DNA from: Vibrio sp. 99-8-1
GTDB lineage: Bacteria; Pseudomonadota; Gammaproteobacteria; Enterobacterales; Vibrionaceae
Reading direction: 5' to 3'
DNA length: 64,000 bases
Assembly: GCF_013114595.1 (NCBI RefSeq)
Contig: NZ_VTXE01000030.1
Coordinates: forward strand, 42,040-106,039
Part shown: positions 8,982 through 18,523 of the stretch, piece after piece
How the letters are laid out: each line of letters opens with the position of its first letter
How positions within the stretch are numbered: position 1 is the stretch's first letter
Made by a program: the position numbers and the translations under genes
The notes under the pieces: generated by a model
Told to the model about the DNA's origin: nothing
The model's database searches: none
Seen by the model: the letters and a program-made list of their open reading frames with translations, nothing else

Positions 8982-9698
8982 ATGATGAAACTAACTTTCT
9001 CTCTTTACCGTTATAATCCTGATGTGGATAACAAACCACACATGAAGGAGTACACTCTTGAAGTGGAAGAGGGCTCCGATATGATGGTTTTGGATGCTCT
9101 TATTCTATTAAAAGAGCAAGATTCCTCGATCTCGTTTAGACGTTCTTGCCGCGAAGGTGTGTGTGGCTCTGATGGCCTAAACATGAATGGCAAAAATGGT
9201 CTAGCATGTATCACTCCATTATCCGACTTAATGGAGAAGAATCCTATTGTAATTAGGCCATTACCAGGATTACCTGTTGTTCGTGATTTAATAGTGGACA
9301 TGACGCAGTTTTATGATAATTATGCAAAGGTAAAACCATATTTAATATCGGATGGTGCCCTACCACCTTCGAGAGAACATCTTCAAGCCCCTGAAGATCG
9401 TGCTCATCTTGATGGTCTTTACGAATGTATTATGTGTGCTTGCTGTACCACATCCTGCCCATCCTTCTGGTGGAATCCGGACAAATTTATTGGCCCTGCG
9501 GGATTACTAGCTGCTTATCGTTGGTTGATAGACAGTCGTGATACAGCTAGGGACGAACGCCTATCCGATCTTGATGATGCTTTCAGTGTTTTTCGTTGTC
9601 ATGGCATCATGAATTGTGTAAGTGTATGTCCTAAAGGATTAAATCCGACCAAAGCCATTGGTCACATTAAGACCATGCTGGTGAATAAATCGGTTTAA
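8982..9698 (+). CDS. sdhB: Succinate dehydrogenase iron-sulfur subunit
   Basis: 238 residues. Cysteine clusters for the three Fe-S centres are clear: CREGVCGSDG...C for [2Fe-2S], CIMCACCTTSCP for [4Fe-4S] and CHGIMNCVSVCPKGLNP for [3Fe-4S]. Two adjacent ATGs (8982, 8985) could start it. AAAGGGAGA precedes both. Fifteen bases separate it from sdhA. Confidence 0.97.
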   Translation: MMKLTFSLYRYNPDVDNKPHMKEYTLEVEEGSDMMVLDALILLKEQDSSISFRRSCREGVCGSDGLNMNGKNGLACITPLSDLMEKNPIVIRPLPGLPVVRDLIVDMTQFYDNYAKVKPYLISDGALPPSREHLQAPEDRAHLDGLYECIMCACCTTSCPSFWWNPDKFIGPAGLLAAYRWLIDSRDTARDERLSDLDDAFSVFRCHGIMNCVSVCPKGLNPTKAIGHIKTMLVNKSV

Positions 9699-9710
9699 CA
9701 TATAAGTATT

Positions 9711-9736
9711 GCCGGCTTCTTTTTTAGATAGCCGGC
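9711..9736 (+). other. Intercistronic hairpin between sdhB and sucA
   Basis: GCCGGCT at 9711-9717 pairs with AGCCGGC at 9730-9736 around a T-rich loop. There is no T tract after the stem, so it is more likely an mRNA processing/stability element or weak attenuator than a full terminator. It separates the sdh and suc parts of one probable transcript. Confidence 0.6.
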
Positions 9737-9790
9737 TAAAACAGGCCAACGGAATGTTGGATTAATATAACCTACTGTTTAAGGGAAAAT

Positions 9791-12601
9791 ATGCACAACG
9801 GCGTGATGAAGGCATGGCTCGAGTCTTCACACTTGGCTGGTGCCAATGCAACTTATGTAGAGGAACTCTACGAACTGTATCTAAGTGACCCCGATTTAGT
9901 AAGTGATGAGTGGAAACGTGTATTTGATGAGCTGCCTATGCAGACATCTGAGATTGCAGAGCAGTCTCATTCACGAGTTCGAGATTACTTCCGGCGACTC
10001 GCTCAAGAGACAAAGCATTACAATGTCCAAGTTAGTGATCCTGATGTCGATGCAAAACAAGTAAAAGTACTGCAGTTAATTAATGCCTATCGTTTCCGAG
10101 GGCATCAAGCTGCCAATTTAGATCCACTGGGAATCTGGCAAAGAGACCCCGGTCCTGATCTTGACCCTGCCTTCCATAATCTTACTGAAGACGACTTTGA
10201 AGAGACGTTTAACGTAGGTTCCTTTGCGGTTTCGCAAGAGACCATGCAACTAAAAGATCTCTATGGTGCATTAAAGAAAACCTATTGTGGTTCTATCGGC
10301 GCAGAATATATGCATATGATCAATACTGAGCAGAAACGTTGGGTTCAACAACGTTTGGAATCAGTATTAGGCCAGCCATCATTTACTGCTGACGAGAAGA
10401 AGACGTTTTTAGAAGAGCTTACCGCAGCGGAAGGTTTGGAACGATATTTAGGTGCTAAGTTCCCTGGAGCAAAACGATTTTCTTTAGAAGGTGGTGATGC
10501 CCTAATACCCATGATGAAAGAGTTAATTCGTCATGCAGGTAAATCGGAAATGCGCGAAGTCGTTATAGGAATGGCTCACCGTGGTCGTCTCAATATGTTG
10601 GTTAATGTATTGGGTAAGAAACCACAAGATCTATTCGATGAGTTTGCAGGTAAACATGGTGAAAGTTGGGGAACCGGTGACGTGAAATATCACCAAGGTT
10701 TTTCAGCCGACTTTGCGACTCCAGGTGGCGATGTTCACCTAGCTTTGGCGTTTAACCCTTCTCACTTAGAGATAGTCAACCCAGTAGTGATGGGGTCTGT
10801 AAGAGCTCGTCAAGATAGACTTGGTGATGATGATGGGAGCAAAGTATTACCTATTACCATCCATGGTGACTCAGCTATTGCGGGACAAGGGGTGGTTCAA
10901 GAAACCTTCAACATGTCTCGAACTCGTGGTTTCCAAGTAGGCGGTACAGTACGTATCGTAGTCAATAACCAAGTTGGCTTTACTACATCTAACCCACAAG
11001 ATACGCGTTCAACTATGTACTGTACTGACATCGCTAAGATGGTTCAGGCACCTATTTTCCATGTTAATGCCGATGATCCAGAAGCGGTTGCTTTCATCAC
11101 ACGCATTGCATTGGACTACCGCAACACCTTTAAGCGTGACGTGGTTATCGACTTAGTCTGTTATCGCCGACATGGCCATAATGAAGCAGACGAACCAAAT
11201 GCGACTCAGCCTTTGATGTATCAAAAAATCAAAAAGCACCCAACACCTCGTAAGCTATATGCAGACGTGTTAATTGATCGTGGTGAGTTTGATATTGAAA
11301 CGGCAACTGAGCTGGTAAATGGGTACCGTGATGCGCTTGACCATGGAGAAGTTGTGGTTAAAGAGTGGCGTCCAATGGAGATGCACTCGGTAGACTGGAA
11401 CCCTTACTTAGGTCATGACTGGAATATTGAATGGGACAGCAAGTTTGAATTTGAGCGTCTTAAAAAGCTTGGTGAAAAACTGTGTCAGCATCCAGAAAGT
11501 CATAAACTGCAAAGTCGTGTGAACAAGATTTATAACGATAGACGTTCCATGCTTAATGGTGAAAAACCATTAGATTGGGGTATGGCTGAAATCTTGGCAT
11601 ACGGTACGCTTGTTGATGATAGCCGACGTATTCGACTATCTGGTCAGGACTCTGGCCGTGGCACCTTCTTCCATCGTCACTCTGTTCTACATAATCAGGA
11701 TGACGCGAGTACCTTTGTACCTCTACAAAATGTACACAATAAGCAGGGGCCATTTGAAGTCTTTGATTCGGTATTGTCTGAAGAAGCGGTGTTAGCTTTT
11801 GAATATGGCTATGCAACGGCTGAACCTGGTGGATTAACGATTTGGGAAGCACAGTTTGGTGACTTTGCTAATGGTGCCCAAGTGGTTATTGACCAGTTTA
11901 TCTCTTCTGGTGAACAGAAATGGGGACGCTTGTGTGGACTAACGATGCTATTGCCACACGGCTATGAAGGTCAGGGCCCAGAGCACTCATCTGCGCGTCT
12001 TGAACGTTATCTACAGTTGTGTGCGGAGCAAAATATACAGGTCGTTGTCCCGTCGACTCCGGCGCAGGTATACCATATGTTACGTCGCCAAGTTGTTCGA
12101 CCTATGCGTCGACCGCTTATTGTGATGTCGCCTAAATCGCTACTACGACACCCGTTATGTACATCAACGCTAGAAGAGCTTTCTGATGGTACTTTCCAAC
12201 CTGCAATTCCAGAGGTGGATAGTTTAGACGCCAGCAAAGTGAAGCGAGTTGTATTCTGTTCCGGTAAAGTTTATTACGACTTACTTGAGCAGAGACGTAA
12301 GAATGAGCAGGACGATGTTGCTATTGTCCGTATTGAACAGCTTTATCCATTCCCACTATTTGAAGTTCGCGACATTATTGCCGCCTACGAAAATGTGCAA
12401 GATTTTGTCTGGTGCCAAGAAGAGCCTCAAAACCAAGGCGCTTGGTATTGTAGCCAGCACAATTTCCTCAATGCTATACAGGGAGCGACATTGAAATACG
12501 CTGGTCGTCCAGCCTCTGCTTCACCTGCCGTAGGATATATGTCCGTACACATGAAACAACAGAAAGCGTTAGTTGATGATGCTTTAAATCTAGACTTTTA
12601 A
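9791..12601 (+). CDS. sucA: 2-oxoglutarate dehydrogenase E1 component
   Basis: 936 residues, full length. It contains an N-terminal E2-contact segment (LAGANATYVEELYELYL), the MAHRGRLNMLVNVLGK motif, the thiamine-pyrophosphate region GDSAIAGQGVVQET...NNQVGFTTS, RRHGHNEADEP and a C-terminal transketolase-like domain ending in SPAVGYMSVHMKQQ. It decarboxylates 2-oxoglutarate and reductively succinylates the lipoyl group of SucB. SucB follows after 29 bp. The dihydrolipoyl dehydrogenase (Lpd) subunit is not in this window, as usual. Confidence 0.98.
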   Translation: MHNGVMKAWLESSHLAGANATYVEELYELYLSDPDLVSDEWKRVFDELPMQTSEIAEQSHSRVRDYFRRLAQETKHYNVQVSDPDVDAKQVKVLQLINAYRFRGHQAANLDPLGIWQRDPGPDLDPAFHNLTEDDFEETFNVGSFAVSQETMQLKDLYGALKKTYCGSIGAEYMHMINTEQKRWVQQRLESVLGQPSFTADEKKTFLEELTAAEGLERYLGAKFPGAKRFSLEGGDALIPMMKELIRHAGKSEMREVVIGMAHRGRLNMLVNVLGKKPQDLFDEFAGKHGESWGTGDVKYHQGFSADFATPGGDVHLALAFNPSHLEIVNPVVMGSVRARQDRLGDDDGSKVLPITIHGDSAIAGQGVVQETFNMSRTRGFQVGGTVRIVVNNQVGFTTSNPQDTRSTMYCTDIAKMVQAPIFHVNADDPEAVAFITRIALDYRNTFKRDVVIDLVCYRRHGHNEADEPNATQPLMYQKIKKHPTPRKLYADVLIDRGEFDIETATELVNGYRDALDHGEVVVKEWRPMEMHSVDWNPYLGHDWNIEWDSKFEFERLKKLGEKLCQHPESHKLQSRVNKIYNDRRSMLNGEKPLDWGMAEILAYGTLVDDSRRIRLSGQDSGRGTFFHRHSVLHNQDDASTFVPLQNVHNKQGPFEVFDSVLSEEAVLAFEYGYATAEPGGLTIWEAQFGDFANGAQVVIDQFISSGEQKWGRLCGLTMLLPHGYEGQGPEHSSARLERYLQLCAEQNIQVVVPSTPAQVYHMLRRQVVRPMRRPLIVMSPKSLLRHPLCTSTLEELSDGTFQPAIPEVDSLDASKVKRVVFCSGKVYYDLLEQRRKNEQDDVAIVRIEQLYPFPLFEVRDIIAAYENVQDFVWCQEEPQNQGAWYCSQHNFLNAIQGATLKYAGRPASASPAVGYMSVHMKQQKALVDDALNLDF

Positions 12602-12630
12602 AAGTTCTAGAAGTTAAGGAAGAAGAGATT

Positions 12631-13842
12631 ATGACAATTGAAATTCTGGTTCCAGATTTGCCTGAATCCGTTGCTGACGCCACTGTTGCGACATGGCATA
12701 AGCAACCTGGAGAAGCGATAGCTCGTGATGAAGTTATTGTTGATATAGAAACCGACAAAGTGGTGCTGGAAGTTCCTGCACCAGAAGCGGGTGTGTTAGA
12801 AGCGATCATTGAAGAAGAGGGTGCCACAGTACTGTCTAAACAATTGATTGCTAGGTTAAAGCCGGGAGCAGTCGCAGGCCAACCGACTTCAGATACCACT
12901 GAATCAACAGAGGCATCGCCAGATAAGCGCCATAAAGCCTCTCTGGATGAAGAGAGTAATGACTGGTTAAGCCCAGCAGTTCGTCGCCTACTTGGCGAGC
13001 ATGGACTAGAAGCTAGCCAAGTAAAAGGCACTGGTGTTGGTGGGCGTATCACTCGTGAAGACGTAGAAGCTTACCTTGCTAACAAGCCTGCTCAAGTTGA
13101 GAAAAAAGAGCAAGAGCCAGCGGTTGAGGTTCCAGCGGCAGCACGTAGTCAAAAACGTGTTCCTATGACTCGTCTACGTAAAACAGTGGCAAACCGACTG
13201 CTAGAAGCGAAAAATAGCACCGCGATGCTGACCACGTTTAACGAAGTGAACATGAAACCGATTATGGATCTTCGTAAGCAGTATAAAGACCAATTTGAAG
13301 AGCGCCACGGCGTGCGTCTTGGCTTTATGTCCTTCTATGTAAAAGCAGTGACAGAAGCGCTAAAACGCTACCCTGAAGTGAACGCGTCAATTGATGGTAC
13401 TGATATTGTTTATCACAATTACTTTGATATTAGCATGGCAGTATCTACTCCTCGTGGGTTGGTGACTCCTGTACTAAAAGATTGTGATTCATTGGGTATG
13501 GCTGATATTGAGAAAGGCATCAAAGAGCTTGCTATTAAAGGTCGTGATGGAAAACTCACTGTCGACGAACTTATTGGTGGAAACTTCACCATCACCAATG
13601 GTGGTGTATTTGGTTCATTAATGTCGACACCAATTATCAACCCGCCTCAAGCGGCAATACTTGGTATGCATAAAATTCAAGACCGTCCAATGGCGGTTGA
13701 TGGAAAAGTAGAAATCTTGCCAATGATGTATCTGGCACTCTCTTATGATCACAGATTAATCGATGGACGCGAGTCGGTTGGTTTCTTGGTGACCATCAAA
13801 GAACTGCTAGAAGATCCAGCAAGACTATTGCTGAATGTATAG
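12631..13842 (+). CDS. sucB: 2-oxoglutarate dehydrogenase E2, dihydrolipoyl succinyltransferase
   Basis: 403 residues. Lipoyl domain 1-80 with the lipoylated lysine in DIETDKVVLEV (K43), an acidic/Ala-Pro linker, the peripheral subunit-binding domain (SPAVRRLLGEHGLEASQVKG, about 112-131), a second linker and the catalytic domain with the chloramphenicol-acetyltransferase-like SYDHRLIDGRE (His374, Asp378). It transfers succinyl groups to CoA and forms the core of the complex. A preceding GGAAGAAGAG provides the ribosome-binding site. Confidence 0.98.
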   Translation: MTIEILVPDLPESVADATVATWHKQPGEAIARDEVIVDIETDKVVLEVPAPEAGVLEAIIEEEGATVLSKQLIARLKPGAVAGQPTSDTTESTEASPDKRHKASLDEESNDWLSPAVRRLLGEHGLEASQVKGTGVGGRITREDVEAYLANKPAQVEKKEQEPAVEVPAAARSQKRVPMTRLRKTVANRLLEAKNSTAMLTTFNEVNMKPIMDLRKQYKDQFEERHGVRLGFMSFYVKAVTEALKRYPEVNASIDGTDIVYHNYFDISMAVSTPRGLVTPVLKDCDSLGMADIEKGIKELAIKGRDGKLTVDELIGGNFTITNGGVFGSLMSTPIINPPQAAILGMHKIQDRPMAVDGKVEILPMMYLALSYDHRLIDGRESVGFLVTIKELLEDPARLLLNV

Positions 13843-13878
13843 ATAAAAAATTGAGTTGGGCTTTTAGTCCTATTCACT

Positions 13879-13908
13879 GGGTATCAGGGGAGAGCCACTC
13901 TGATACCC
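13879..13908 (+). other. Hairpin in the sucB-sucC spacer
   Basis: A 9-bp perfect stem, GGGTATCAG (13879-13887) with CTGATACCC (13900-13908), 12-base loop and no T-run. It lies in the 188-bp gap between sucB and sucC, so it may be an mRNA stability or processing element within the sdh-suc transcript. Confidence 0.6.
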
Positions 13909-14030
13909 TAACTAGTTATCCAATAACGGCTAGTTAAAAGTACCTCAAAAGGTAAAGGTCCCTAAATGAATTAGGTGAACCTTAATGGAAATAATAATTC
14001 CCCCAAGGGATAAACATACGGAATAGCGTA

Positions 14031-15197
14031 ATGAATTTGCATGAATATCAAGCCAAACAGCTGTTTGCTGAGTTCGGTTTGCCTGTCCCAGAAGGCTTTG
14101 CTTGTGATACTCCACAAGAAGCATTTGAAGCAGCTGGCCGCATAAGTACCGAGAAAAAAGTCGTTAAATGCCAAGTGCACGCAGGTGGACGTGGTAAAGC
14201 TGGTGGTGTTGAACTGCACGACACTAAAGATGGTGTTAAAGCCTTTGCTCAAAAGTGGCTAGGTAAGAACTTAGTGACTTATCAAACAGATGCCAATGGA
14301 CAGCCTGTTACAAAGATTTTGGTTGAAGAAGCATCTAACATCGCCAATGAGCTCTATCTTGGTGCTGTAGTCGATCGTTCTAGCCGTCGCATCGTCTTTA
14401 TGGCCTCGACTGAAGGTGGCGTTGAGATTGAAAAAGTAGCTGAAGAGACTCCAGAGCTAATCCATAAAGCGGCAATTGATCCGTTGGTTGGCCCACAAGC
14501 GTACCAAGGTAGAGAGTTGGCGTTTAAGTTGGGTCTTGAAGGGGATCAAATTAAGCAGTTTACTAAGATCTTCATGGGTCTGGGCAACATGTTTGCTCAA
14601 TATGATTTAGCTCTGCTAGAAATCAACCCATTGGTGATCACTGGTGAAGGCAATCTACTATGTCTTGATGGCAAGATTAACATTGATTCCAATGCTATGT
14701 ATCGTCAGCCTAAACTTCGTGAAATGCACGATCCTTCACAAGAAGATGAGCGTGAAGCTCATGCCGCACAGTGGGAGCTGAACTATGTTGCACTTGATGG
14801 CAGCATTGGTTGTATGGTTAACGGTGCCGGCCTAGCGATGGGTACGATGGATATCGTTAACTTGCATGGTGGCCAGCCTGCAAACTTCCTAGATGTGGGC
14901 GGCGGCGCGACGAAAGAGCGCGTGACCGAAGCATTTAAGATCATCCTGTCTGACGATAATGTAAAAGCCGTTCTAGTGAATATCTTCGGCGGAATTGTTC
15001 GCTGTGATCTTATCGCAGACGGTATTATCGGTGCAGTAGAAGAGGTTGGTGTAAAAGTCCCTGTTGTTGTTCGATTAGAAGGTAACAATGCCCCATTAGG
15101 CTCGAAGAAATTAGCCGAAAGTGGATTGAACATCATTGCTGCGAATTCCCTAAAAGAAGCCGCAGAAAAAGTAGTTGCTGCAGCGGAGGGCAAATAA
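14031..15197 (+). CDS. sucC: Succinyl-CoA synthetase beta subunit (ADP-forming)
   Basis: 388 residues. N-terminal ATP-grasp domain beginning MNLHEYQAKQLFAEFGLPVP, nucleotide-binding KCQVHAGGRGKAGGV, EINPLVI and the C-terminal CoA-ligase domain with GGGATKERV and NIFGGIVRCD. With SucD it converts succinyl-CoA to succinate with substrate-level phosphorylation. Its TAA overlaps the sucD ATG by one base (TAATG). Confidence 0.98.
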   Translation: MNLHEYQAKQLFAEFGLPVPEGFACDTPQEAFEAAGRISTEKKVVKCQVHAGGRGKAGGVELHDTKDGVKAFAQKWLGKNLVTYQTDANGQPVTKILVEEASNIANELYLGAVVDRSSRRIVFMASTEGGVEIEKVAEETPELIHKAAIDPLVGPQAYQGRELAFKLGLEGDQIKQFTKIFMGLGNMFAQYDLALLEINPLVITGEGNLLCLDGKINIDSNAMYRQPKLREMHDPSQEDEREAHAAQWELNYVALDGSIGCMVNGAGLAMGTMDIVNLHGGQPANFLDVGGGATKERVTEAFKIILSDDNVKAVLVNIFGGIVRCDLIADGIIGAVEEVGVKVPVVVRLEGNNAPLGSKKLAESGLNIIAANSLKEAAEKVVAAAEGK

Positions 15198-16069
15198 TGT
15201 CTGTATTAATTGATAAAAATACTAAAGTTATCTGCCAAGGTTTCACTGGTGGACAGGGTACGTTCCACTCAGAGCAAGCGATTGACTACGGAACACAAAT
15301 GGTGGGTGGTGTATCTCCGGGTAAAGGCGGTCAAACTCACTTAGGACTACCTGTTTTCAATACGGTACGTGATGCCGTTGAAGAGACAGGTGCTACAGCA
15401 TCGGTCATTTATGTACCAGCACCGTTCTGCAAAGATGCCATTCTTGAAGCTATCGATGCAGGCATTAAGCTTATCGTAACTATTACCGAAGGCATTCCAA
15501 CATTAGACTTACTGGATGTTAAAGTACGTCTTGATGAAGCTGGTGTGGTCATGATTGGTCCTAACTGCCCAGGTGTTATTACTCCTGATGAATGTAAAAT
15601 TGGCATCATGCCGGGTCACATTCATAAGAAAGGTAAAGTGGGTATTGTTTCTCGTTCTGGTACATTAACTTATGAAGCAGTTAAGCAGACGACGGATGAA
15701 GGCTTTGGCCAGTCTACGTGCGTTGGTATTGGTGGTGACCCTATCCCGGGTTCTAACTTTATCGACATCCTGAAACTGTTCCAAGAAGATCCAGAAACAG
15801 AAGCCATCGTAATGATCGGTGAGATTGGTGGTACAGCAGAAGAGGAAGCAGCGGCATTTATTAAAGATAATGTCACTAAACCTGTTGTTTCTTATATCGC
15901 TGGTGTTACAGCTCCTCCTGGTAAACGAATGGGTCACGCTGGGGCAATTATCTCTGGTGGTAAAGGAACGGCTGAAGATAAATTTGCTGCATTAGAAGCG
16001 GCAGGCGTTAAAACGGTAAAAAGTTTAGCGGATATCGGTTCAGCACTACGTGAAGTGACAGGTTGGTAA
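15197..16069 (+). CDS. sucD: Succinyl-CoA synthetase alpha subunit
   Basis: 290 residues. CoA-binding Rossmann domain (VICQGFTGGQGTFHSEQ), IGPNCPGVI, SRSGTLTYEA and the phosphohistidine loop MGHAGAIISGG (His about 247). Translationally coupled to sucC by the one-base overlap. It ends the operon: a T-rich terminator hairpin lies 23 bp downstream. Confidence 0.98.
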   Translation: MSVLIDKNTKVICQGFTGGQGTFHSEQAIDYGTQMVGGVSPGKGGQTHLGLPVFNTVRDAVEETGATASVIYVPAPFCKDAILEAIDAGIKLIVTITEGIPTLDLLDVKVRLDEAGVVMIGPNCPGVITPDECKIGIMPGHIHKKGKVGIVSRSGTLTYEAVKQTTDEGFGQSTCVGIGGDPIPGSNFIDILKLFQEDPETEAIVMIGEIGGTAEEEAAAFIKDNVTKPVVSYIAGVTAPPGKRMGHAGAIISGGKGTAEDKFAALEAAGVKTVKSLADIGSALREVTGW

Positions 16070-16091
16070 ACATAACTGCCATTTGACGACG

Positions 16092-16121
16092 AAAAGCTCA
16101 GAGTAATATCTGGGCTTTTTT
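16092..16121 (+). terminator. Rho-independent terminator of the sdh-suc operon
   Basis: AAAAGCTCAGA pairs with TCTGGGCTTTT (one G-T pair) around GTAATA, followed by a T run, 23 bases after sucD. Confidence 0.85.
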
Positions 16122-16163
16122 ATGTCTTGTTGATAATTAAAATAATTAAAAGGAAACAATTAA

Positions 16164-16733
16164 ATGACAATGTTGGTATTAGGGTTGCTGCTATTTTTGG
16201 GAATACATTCTGTTTCGATTATTTCTGTCTCATTTCGCGATAGTATGGCGGCAAAAAGTGCACTAGGCTGGAAAGCATTTTACTCAATTGTCTCTTTGCT
16301 TGGGGTGATTTTGATAGCGAAAGGGTATGCCGCTGCACGACTGGATCCTGTGATTATTTATAATGCACCTCTGTGGCTTAGACATCTGGCCTTTTTGTTA
16401 ATGCTGCCTGCGATGATTTTTTTTGTTGCGCCTTACTTCCCTGGAAGAATTAGCCAAACTCTCAAGCATCCACAATTGGTGGCGGTTAAGATTTGGGCTC
16501 TTAGCCATCTATTAGTGAATGGCACTCTGGCGGATATCGTGCTATTTGGTGCTTTCTTAGCTTGGGCTGTGGTTGATAGAATTTCGATGAAAAAACGTTC
16601 ACAACGTCCGCTACCTGGTCTTAAACCTGCGGGAATAAACGATGTGATTGCCATTGTTATTGGGCTTGGCGCAACCGTGGCACTGTTATTCTCTCTGCAT
16701 GGAATGCTAATCGGTATGCCATTGCTTGGCTAA
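16164..16733 (+). CDS. NnrU family membrane protein
   Basis: 189 residues, five or six hydrophobic helices. It matches the NnrU/isoprenylcysteine-methyltransferase-like family: LFLGIHSVSII at the start, the central HPQLVAVKIWALSHLLVNG motif, and FLAWAVVDRISMKKR. NnrU was named from denitrification loci, but no denitrification gene is nearby, so the physiological role here is unknown. Ribosome-binding site AAAAGGAAAC precedes the ATG. Confidence 0.85.
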   Translation: MTMLVLGLLLFLGIHSVSIISVSFRDSMAAKSALGWKAFYSIVSLLGVILIAKGYAAARLDPVIIYNAPLWLRHLAFLLMLPAMIFFVAPYFPGRISQTLKHPQLVAVKIWALSHLLVNGTLADIVLFGAFLAWAVVDRISMKKRSQRPLPGLKPAGINDVIAIVIGLGATVALLFSLHGMLIGMPLLG

Positions 16734-16930
16734 TGATTCATATCACAGCTTAGTACGCTTTTAGATGAACCCTTCGGGCAGCATTTTTTGGCATTTTCTA
16801 CAGCGTTATCGCCTAATTGTATCGTTGACTACACGGCACAGACGCTGCCTTGTATAAAACACCAACAAAGAGCTGCAAAAATATACCGGAAAGGTCAACA
16901 GATCCTAGCGACGTCTAACGTGATAATGAT

Positions 16931-16960
16931 AAAGAGATGTTATTCAACATCTCTTTTTTA
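16931..16960. terminator. Bidirectional terminator
   Basis: AAAGAGATGTT pairs perfectly with AACATCTCTTT around a short loop, with A and T flanks. It separates the plus-strand NnrU side from the minus-strand MFS gene ending at 16972. Confidence 0.9.
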
Positions 16961-16971
16961 TACCTGTCTTA

Positions 16972-18147
16972 TTATACCGGTTTAGATGCAAATCCAGCTC
17001 GCATGCTAATGCTGCTAAGAGTAGCAAAAACCATAATAACCACGCCCAAATGCCACGCTTCACTTATGCCTATTTTCACCAGCAACATACTTGATAAAGC
17101 AGAGAATATCATCTGTCCCCCGCCAGATAATGCCGCAACGGAGCCAGCCTTTCTTTTATAAGGGATTAACAGCTGAGATTGGGCGCAAGGAAACGCCATG
17201 CCATTGCCCATGTTTAACACAAACTGACCTGCCATCATGGCGGCAGGGTGAAGAGGGGCAATGATTAACCAGATTGCGGCGCTAAGATGCACCACGGGTA
17301 CTAGGTAGAGCATCCTCTTACTGCCAATAATGGGACGGAGTCGATTACAGGTAAAACCGCCAGCCAATAAACCGAAAGCAGGAATCAGCGCCCAAACCGC
17401 ATATTGATCAGAGGTCATGCCTATATGAATCTGCATAATGAAAGGCATAACAGAGATAGAAAGTACAACCAAGCTAAAATTATACCAACCTAGGCTGGCA
17501 AAACTTAAGAAGTACTTAGATTGAATTAACTGCTGATATGTTGTCAGTATCGTCTTTGGGTTTGGTAACGGCTGTTTCGCTGGCAGTGTTTCTGAAAATA
17601 GAAACAGCAAAGAGACGAGTAACGTTAAGATATAAGAAAAAAGTGAGATAAATACCGCCAGCCAGCCAAAGCTATGGTTAATAAAACCGCCTAATACAGG
17701 AGCGATAATGGGGGTAAATGACGCAACAATTGCAACCCATGATAATGCCTTTGGTAGCTCGTGTTGATCATAAGAGTCACGCAGTGAAGCGCGAGATAGC
17801 ACCGCGCAGCATCCAGCACCAAGTCCTTGAATAAACCGACCAAGTACCAGCATTTCAAATGATTGGCTAGCAAATATCGCCAATGTTAAGCCAATAAGTG
17901 CAAGTGTTAACCCTGTCAGCAATACCGGTTTTCTGCCCAGCGCGTCAGAGATAGGGCCATAAAGAAATTGAGATGGACCAAAACCAAGTAAGTAGATTGA
18001 AATAAGCAACTGAGCTTGATCAGAACTGATTGAAAAATCTTGCGCGATCCATGGCAGTGAAGGGAAAACGAGTCCCATGCTAAATTGACCGATACTCACT
18101 ATGAGGCAGGCGAGTAAGACGGGTTTCCATTTAAAAACCGATGACAT
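16972..18147 (-). CDS. MFS drug-resistance transporter, Bcr/CflA (EmrD-like) type
   Basis: 391 residues, 12 predicted membrane helices. The first-half loop GPISDALGRKPVLLTG is the MFS motif A, and VLGRFIQGLGAGCCAVLSRASLRD is the motif region typical of the Bcr/CflA/EmrD drug:H+ antiporter branch. The substrate cannot be predicted. It is a monocistronic gene on the minus strand, divergent (376 bp) from another MFS gene of a different subfamily. Confidence 0.85.
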   Translation of the reverse strand: MSSVFKWKPVLLACLIVSIGQFSMGLVFPSLPWIAQDFSISSDQAQLLISIYLLGFGPSQFLYGPISDALGRKPVLLTGLTLALIGLTLAIFASQSFEMLVLGRFIQGLGAGCCAVLSRASLRDSYDQHELPKALSWVAIVASFTPIIAPVLGGFINHSFGWLAVFISLFSYILTLLVSLLFLFSETLPAKQPLPNPKTILTTYQQLIQSKYFLSFASLGWYNFSLVVLSISVMPFIMQIHIGMTSDQYAVWALIPAFGLLAGGFTCNRLRPIIGSKRMLYLVPVVHLSAAIWLIIAPLHPAAMMAGQFVLNMGNGMAFPCAQSQLLIPYKRKAGSVAALSGGGQMIFSALSSMLLVKIGISEAWHLGVVIMVFATLSSISMRAGFASKPV

Positions 18148-18523
18148 TGATAATCCAAATTGAATAATGGTGGAGACATTTACCGGAGTAATACCATGAG
18201 CTTAATATTGGAATTGTTTGATTTGCTCAGCGGGGTTCAGCTGCATCAGTATACACTAATTTGAATATGAATTTTGATTATACACAAGTAATTTTGCGCG
18301 GCATGTTTAGCGAGAGCAGTGTGATTCCTGGTGAAGTGATGGGGAAGAGAGAACGGCTAAAATAAGTGGAAAATTTATAATTTCGATTGCAATTTTCTGA
18401 TTTTTTAAGCTTAATGCAGCCCATCTAGCCGTGGTTCTTTATAGATAATTCGCGTGACAATTCGTGTGGCGCTTGAACACTCGCATTTTAGCCTAGTGTC
18501 GTCAGGCTCGGCATAAATAAAAA
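18148..18523. promoter_or_regulatory. Intergenic region between divergent MFS genes
   Basis: 376 bases without a credible ORF. It must contain promoters for both flanking transporters. No regulator gene or clear palindrome was recognised. Confidence 0.4.

Noticed and set aside
12474..13052. 192-codon minus-strand frame over sucA/sucB
   Set aside because: Antisense to two full-length conserved enzymes; its product is Ser/Thr-rich without any domain.
16788..16985. Short plus-strand ORF after the NnrU gene
   Set aside because: No ribosome-binding site, overlaps a strong terminator and has no conserved features.
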